Source: Paracraurococcus sp049315625 (GTDB taxonomy: Bacteria > Pseudomonadota > Alphaproteobacteria > Acetobacterales > Acetobacteraceae). From it: a stretch of 7,978 bases of DNA. The notes beneath the pieces are model-generated. The model made no database searches. It had not been told where the DNA came from and saw only the letters and a program-made list of their open reading frames with translations. The first letter of the stretch is position 1. Each line of letters starts with the position of its first letter. Shown piece by piece: positions 5,516 to 7,978 of the stretch. The translations under genes were made by a program, and so were the position numbers. Where the stretch lies: NCBI GenBank assembly GCA_049315625.1, contig JBMOJU010000254.1, forward strand, positions 1-7,978. The letters run 5' to 3'.

Positions 5516-6694
5516 TCAGCGGCTCAGCTCGCGGGTCATGTCCTCGATCCCGCCGAGGGTCAGCGGGAACATGCGCTGTTCCATCAACTGGTGCAGGATC
5601 TGCGCCGACTGGTAGCGCGGCCAGGCCACCTGCGGCATCGGGTTCAGCCAGGCGGTGCGGCGGAAATGGCCGAGCATCCGGCCGAGCCAGACCTGCCCGG
5701 TCTCCTCGTTCCAGTGCTCCACGCTGCCGCCGGGCTGGATGATCTCGTAAGGGCTCATCGCCCCGTCGCCGACGAAGATCGCCTTGTAGTCCGGGCCGTA
5801 TTTCCGCAGCACCTCCCAGGTGGAGACCTCGCTCTCCTTCCGCCGGCGGTTGCTGGTCCATAGCCGCTCATAGGGGCAGTTGTGGAAGTAGTAGTGCTCC
5901 AGGTGCTTGAACTCGGCGCGGCAGGCGGAGAACAGCTCGGCGCAGACGCGCACGTGGTCGTCCATCGACCCGCCGATATCCAGGAACAGCAGCACCTTCA
6001 CCGTGTTGTGCCGTTCCGGCACCATCTTCAGGTCCAGCGTGCCGGCGTTGTTGGCAGTGGCGCGGATGGTGTCGGGCAAATCCAGTTCGGTCGCCGCGCC
6101 CTGGCGGGCGAAGCGGCGCAGCCGGCGCAGCGCCAGCTTCATGTTGCGGGTGCCGATCTCGATGTCGCCGTCGAGATCCTTGAACTCCCGCTTGTCCCAG
6201 ACCTTCACGGCCTTCCGGTTGCGGGACTCCTCCTGGCCGATGCGCACGCCTTCGGGGTTGTAGCCATGCGCCCCGAAGGGGGATGTGCCGCCGGTGCCGA
6301 TCCACTTGGAGCCACCCTGGTGGCGGCCTTTCTGCTCGGCCAGGCGCTGTTTGAGCAATTCCATCAGCTTGTCGAAGCCGCCGGCGGCCTCGATCGCCGC
6401 CTTCTCCTCATCCGTCAGCAGCTTCTCGGTCAGCTTGCGCAGCCATTCCTCGGGGATCGCCTGCTGCAGGTCGCCCTCGGGCGGCTCCAGGCCCTTGAAG
6501 ACCTCGCCGAAGACGCGGTCGAAGCGGTCGAGGTGACGCTCGTCCTTCACCAGCGTGGCGCGCGACAGATGGTAGAAATCGTCGACATTGTAGTCGGCGA
6601 CGCCCTCCTTCATGCCGCGCAGCAGGGTCAGGTATTCGGTGATGCTGGCGGGGATGCCGGCGGTCCGTAGGGCGTAGATGAAGTGGGCGAGCAT
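5516..6694 (-). CDS. CoxE-like von Willebrand factor A domain protein
   Basis: A 392-residue soluble protein of the VWA family that typically pairs with a MoxR AAA+ ATPase, where the two act as a chaperone-like module for maturation or metal loading of target proteins. The N-terminal 200 residues are helical and charged. The VWA fold begins near 232 (TVKVLLFLDI) with the metal-site motif D239-I-G-G-S243-M, a DxGxS form of MIDAS, and has a later Asp at 310 (FVGDGAMSP). The segments FSACRAEFKHLEHYYFHNC and RTAWLNPMPQ are familiar from alphaproteobacterial homologues. The start at 6694 follows GAGGGGG, which overlaps the hydrolase stop, with a 13-base gap. No signal peptide or membrane segment is seen. 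The client of this module cannot be named from the sequence. Confidence 0.88.
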   Translation of the reverse strand: MLAHFIYALRTAGIPASITEYLTLLRGMKEGVADYNVDDFYHLSRATLVKDERHLDRFDRVFGEVFKGLEPPEGDLQQAIPEEWLRKLTEKLLTDEEKAAIEAAGGFDKLMELLKQRLAEQKGRHQGGSKWIGTGGTSPFGAHGYNPEGVRIGQEESRNRKAVKVWDKREFKDLDGDIEIGTRNMKLALRRLRRFARQGAATELDLPDTIRATANNAGTLDLKMVPERHNTVKVLLFLDIGGSMDDHVRVCAELFSACRAEFKHLEHYYFHNCPYERLWTSNRRRKESEVSTWEVLRKYGPDYKAIFVGDGAMSPYEIIQPGGSVEHWNEETGQVWLGRMLGHFRRTAWLNPMPQVAWPRYQSAQILHQLMEQRMFPLTLGGIEDMTRELSR

Positions 6695-6707
6695 GTCCGT
6701 TGCCCCC

Positions 6708-7580
6708 TCAGGCCGTCTGGCCGTATGCGAATTCGGCGATGAACTCGCGCATCAGCGCGAAGCTGCGCTCGGGCGCGTCGAGCTGCACTGCATGGCCGCA
6801 ATCCGGGAAGCGCTCGAAGCGCACCAGGTGCGGCGGCAGGCAGCGGGCGATCTCCTCGCTGAAGGCGATCGGCGTGAGAGGATCGCGTTCGCCCGCCATG
6901 ACCAGCACGGGGCAGCGGATGGCGGCCAGGTCGGCGCGAAGATCCATCCGGCCCTGTGCCTTGTTGACGCCGCCGAACCGGATCGTCGTCTCATCGCGCT
7001 GGATGACGCGCCGCTTCGCGGCGGGATCGCGCGGCGGGTGGACGGTATGGAGCGGCTGGCACAGGGCGGCGTAACGCGCCTCGATGTCTGGTGTCGGGCC
7101 GCTCCAGTAGGCTTCGGCTGCCGCCCGCGCTGCCGGGCCGCCGAACCGCTCGAAGGCGTCGAAGACCACCGCGAAATCCATCCGGGCAGCGGTGCTGACC
7201 AGGATCAGCCCCGCGGGATGGCCGGGGTGCCGCACCGCATAGGATTGCGCGACGAAGCCGCCGAAGGACAGGCCGAGCACGATCGGCCGCCGGATGCCGA
7301 GCGCGTCGCAGAACCCTTTCACGTCGTCGCCCCATTGCGCGAGGGTCCAGGTGGAGGGATCGCCCGTCTCGCTGCGGCCGTTGCCGCGCTGGTCGAGGTA
7401 GACGACCTGCGCGAGGTCGGCGAGCTGGCCGAAATCCGGCTTGAAGAAGGAATGATCGGAGCCCGGCCCGCCATGCAGCAGGATCAGCGTCGGCTTTTCC
7501 CGCATGCGCGACCCGTCCGGCACCAGGCCGGCGCCGTCCACGTCGAAAAACAGCCGGATGCCGTTGACCTCGACGAACAT
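6708..7580 (-). CDS. Alpha/beta hydrolase, proline iminopeptidase-like
   Basis: A 290-residue cytoplasmic-looking hydrolase. HGGPG (36-40) gives the oxyanion hole and DQRGNGRS (63-70) is the second family motif. The nucleophile is Ser105 in GLSFG, and the triad is completed by Asp233 (GERDPLTP) and His263 (DCGHAVQLDAP). HGGPG with DQRGxGxS is typical of the S33 family (proline iminopeptidases, haloperoxidase-like esterases), but the substrate cannot be read from sequence. The cap region (about 131-210) is moderate in size. It starts 14 bases after the ATPase gene and ends 13 bases before the VWA gene, so it shares their transcript. No strong ribosome site precedes the ATG (GGACG only), which may mean coupling to the gene before it. 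Confidence 0.9.
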   Translation of the reverse strand: MFVEVNGIRLFFDVDGAGLVPDGSRMREKPTLILLHGGPGSDHSFFKPDFGQLADLAQVVYLDQRGNGRSETGDPSTWTLAQWGDDVKGFCDALGIRRPIVLGLSFGGFVAQSYAVRHPGHPAGLILVSTAARMDFAVVFDAFERFGGPAARAAAEAYWSGPTPDIEARYAALCQPLHTVHPPRDPAAKRRVIQRDETTIRFGGVNKAQGRMDLRADLAAIRCPVLVMAGERDPLTPIAFSEEIARCLPPHLVRFERFPDCGHAVQLDAPERSFALMREFIAEFAYGQTA

Positions 7581-7594
7581 GCGCGGTGGCGTCC

Positions 7595-7978
7595 CTAGCG
7601 CTGCGGCCGCCGTGACAAAAAAGCCAGCCGTTCGAACAGGTGCACATCCTGCTCGTTCTTCAGCAGCGCGCCGTACAGCGGCGGGATCGCCGTCTTCGGG
7701 TCCGACGACCGCAGCACCTCGGGCGGCAGGTCCTCGATCATCAGCAGCTTCAGCCAGTCCAGCAACTCCGACGTCGCCGGCTTCTTCTTCAGCTCCTGCA
7801 CGCCGCGGACCTGGAAGAAGACGTTCAGCGCCTCCCGCGCCAGCTCCTGCTTGATGTCGGGGAAGTGGGCCTGGACGATCTTCTCCATCGTCTCGCGGTC
7901 GGGGAAGCGGATGTAGTGGAAGAAGCAGCGGCGCAGGAAGGCGTCCGGCAGCTCCTTCTCGTTGTTGGAGGTGATGAT
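7595..7978 (-). CDS. MoxR-type AAA+ ATPase, C-terminal part
   Basis: The frame is open from the window edge to the stop at 7595, showing the last 127 residues of a protein usually about 280 long. The visible part starts with a sensor-1 segment (IITSNNEKELPDAF) followed by the arginine-finger region FLRRCFFHYIRFPD, both diagnostic of MoxR-like ATPases. The lid domain follows, with ALNVFFQVRG, PATSELLDWLKLL and a PLYGALLKNEQD segment. Walker A and B motifs lie outside the window. An internal ATG at 7888 is not the start. These ATPases work with VWA proteins such as the one encoded two genes downstream. Confidence 0.92.
   Translation of the reverse strand: MITSNNEKELPDAFLRRCFFHYIRFPDRETMEKIVQAHFPDIKQELAREALNVFFQVRGVQELKKKPATSELLDWLKLLMIEDLPPEVLRSSDPKTAIPPLYGALLKNEQDVHLFERLAFLSRRPQR

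Noticed and set aside
5954..5980. DxGxS instead of DxSxS in the VWA metal site, first taken as a lost site.
   Set aside because: As I recall the family, D-[IV]-G-G-S-M is the normal form in these CoxE-like proteins, so it is a family variant and not a defect.
5882..7598. Long + strand open frames opposite the VWA protein and the hydrolase.
   Set aside because: The - strand frames carry clear MIDAS and catalytic-triad motifs and are tightly spaced; the + strand translations show none.
1..7978. CRISPR arrays, tRNA or rRNA genes, insertion sequences, attachment sites.
   Set aside because: No spaced direct repeats, cloverleaf sequence, transposase motif or terminal inverted repeat was seen; the only long repeat is the in-frame cytochrome domain duplication.

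Overview
The window is a G+C-rich stretch of a purple phototrophic proteobacterium. It covers the distal part of a photosynthesis gene cluster in the order bchZ-pufB-pufA-pufL-pufM-pufC, all on the + strand. The type-II reaction centre, the LH1 antenna pair, the tetraheme cytochrome subunit and the G+C-rich codon use point to an alphaproteobacterium. The membrane-anchored cytochrome c downstream and the overall residue style make an Acetobacteraceae-like member (Roseomonas/Rhodopila type) my best guess. That placement is an inference; I could not run a search.

Layout: (1) 1-695, the C-terminal half of chlorophyllide a reductase subunit BchZ, cut by the window edge. (2) 802-1241, the LH1 beta and alpha polypeptides, separated and followed by compact G+C-rich hairpins. 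(3) 1357-4245, reaction-centre L and M and the tetraheme cytochrome subunit PufC; M and C overlap by four bases. (4) 4246-4459, a leader with two strong hairpins (likely end of the puf transcript) and one AT-rich promoter-like patch. (5) 4460-5434, a membrane-anchored diheme cytochrome c made of two nearly duplicated class I domains, closed by a clear intrinsic terminator. (6) 5516-7978, - strand, convergent with the rest: a MoxR-type AAA+ ATPase (partial), an alpha/beta hydrolase and a CoxE-like von Willebrand A protein, tightly spaced as one transcription unit.

How they work together: BchZ belongs to the enzyme that makes the bacteriochlorin ring of bacteriochlorophyll a. PufB and PufA hold bacteriochlorophyll in the LH1 ring around the reaction centre. 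PufL and PufM carry the special pair, the quinones and iron. PufC re-reduces the photo-oxidised special pair. The diheme cytochrome c is a plausible tethered carrier feeding PufC or a terminal oxidase. The MoxR/VWA pair is a chaperone-like module with no evident link to photosynthesis and marks the edge of the cluster.

I see no wholly new system here. The points most worth a second look are the reaction-centre residue pattern around QB (L213 Asn with M44 Asp, as in Blastochloris viridis), the PufC N-terminus that has lost its lipobox cysteine, the recently duplicated diheme cytochrome, and the paired intercistronic hairpins in puf.
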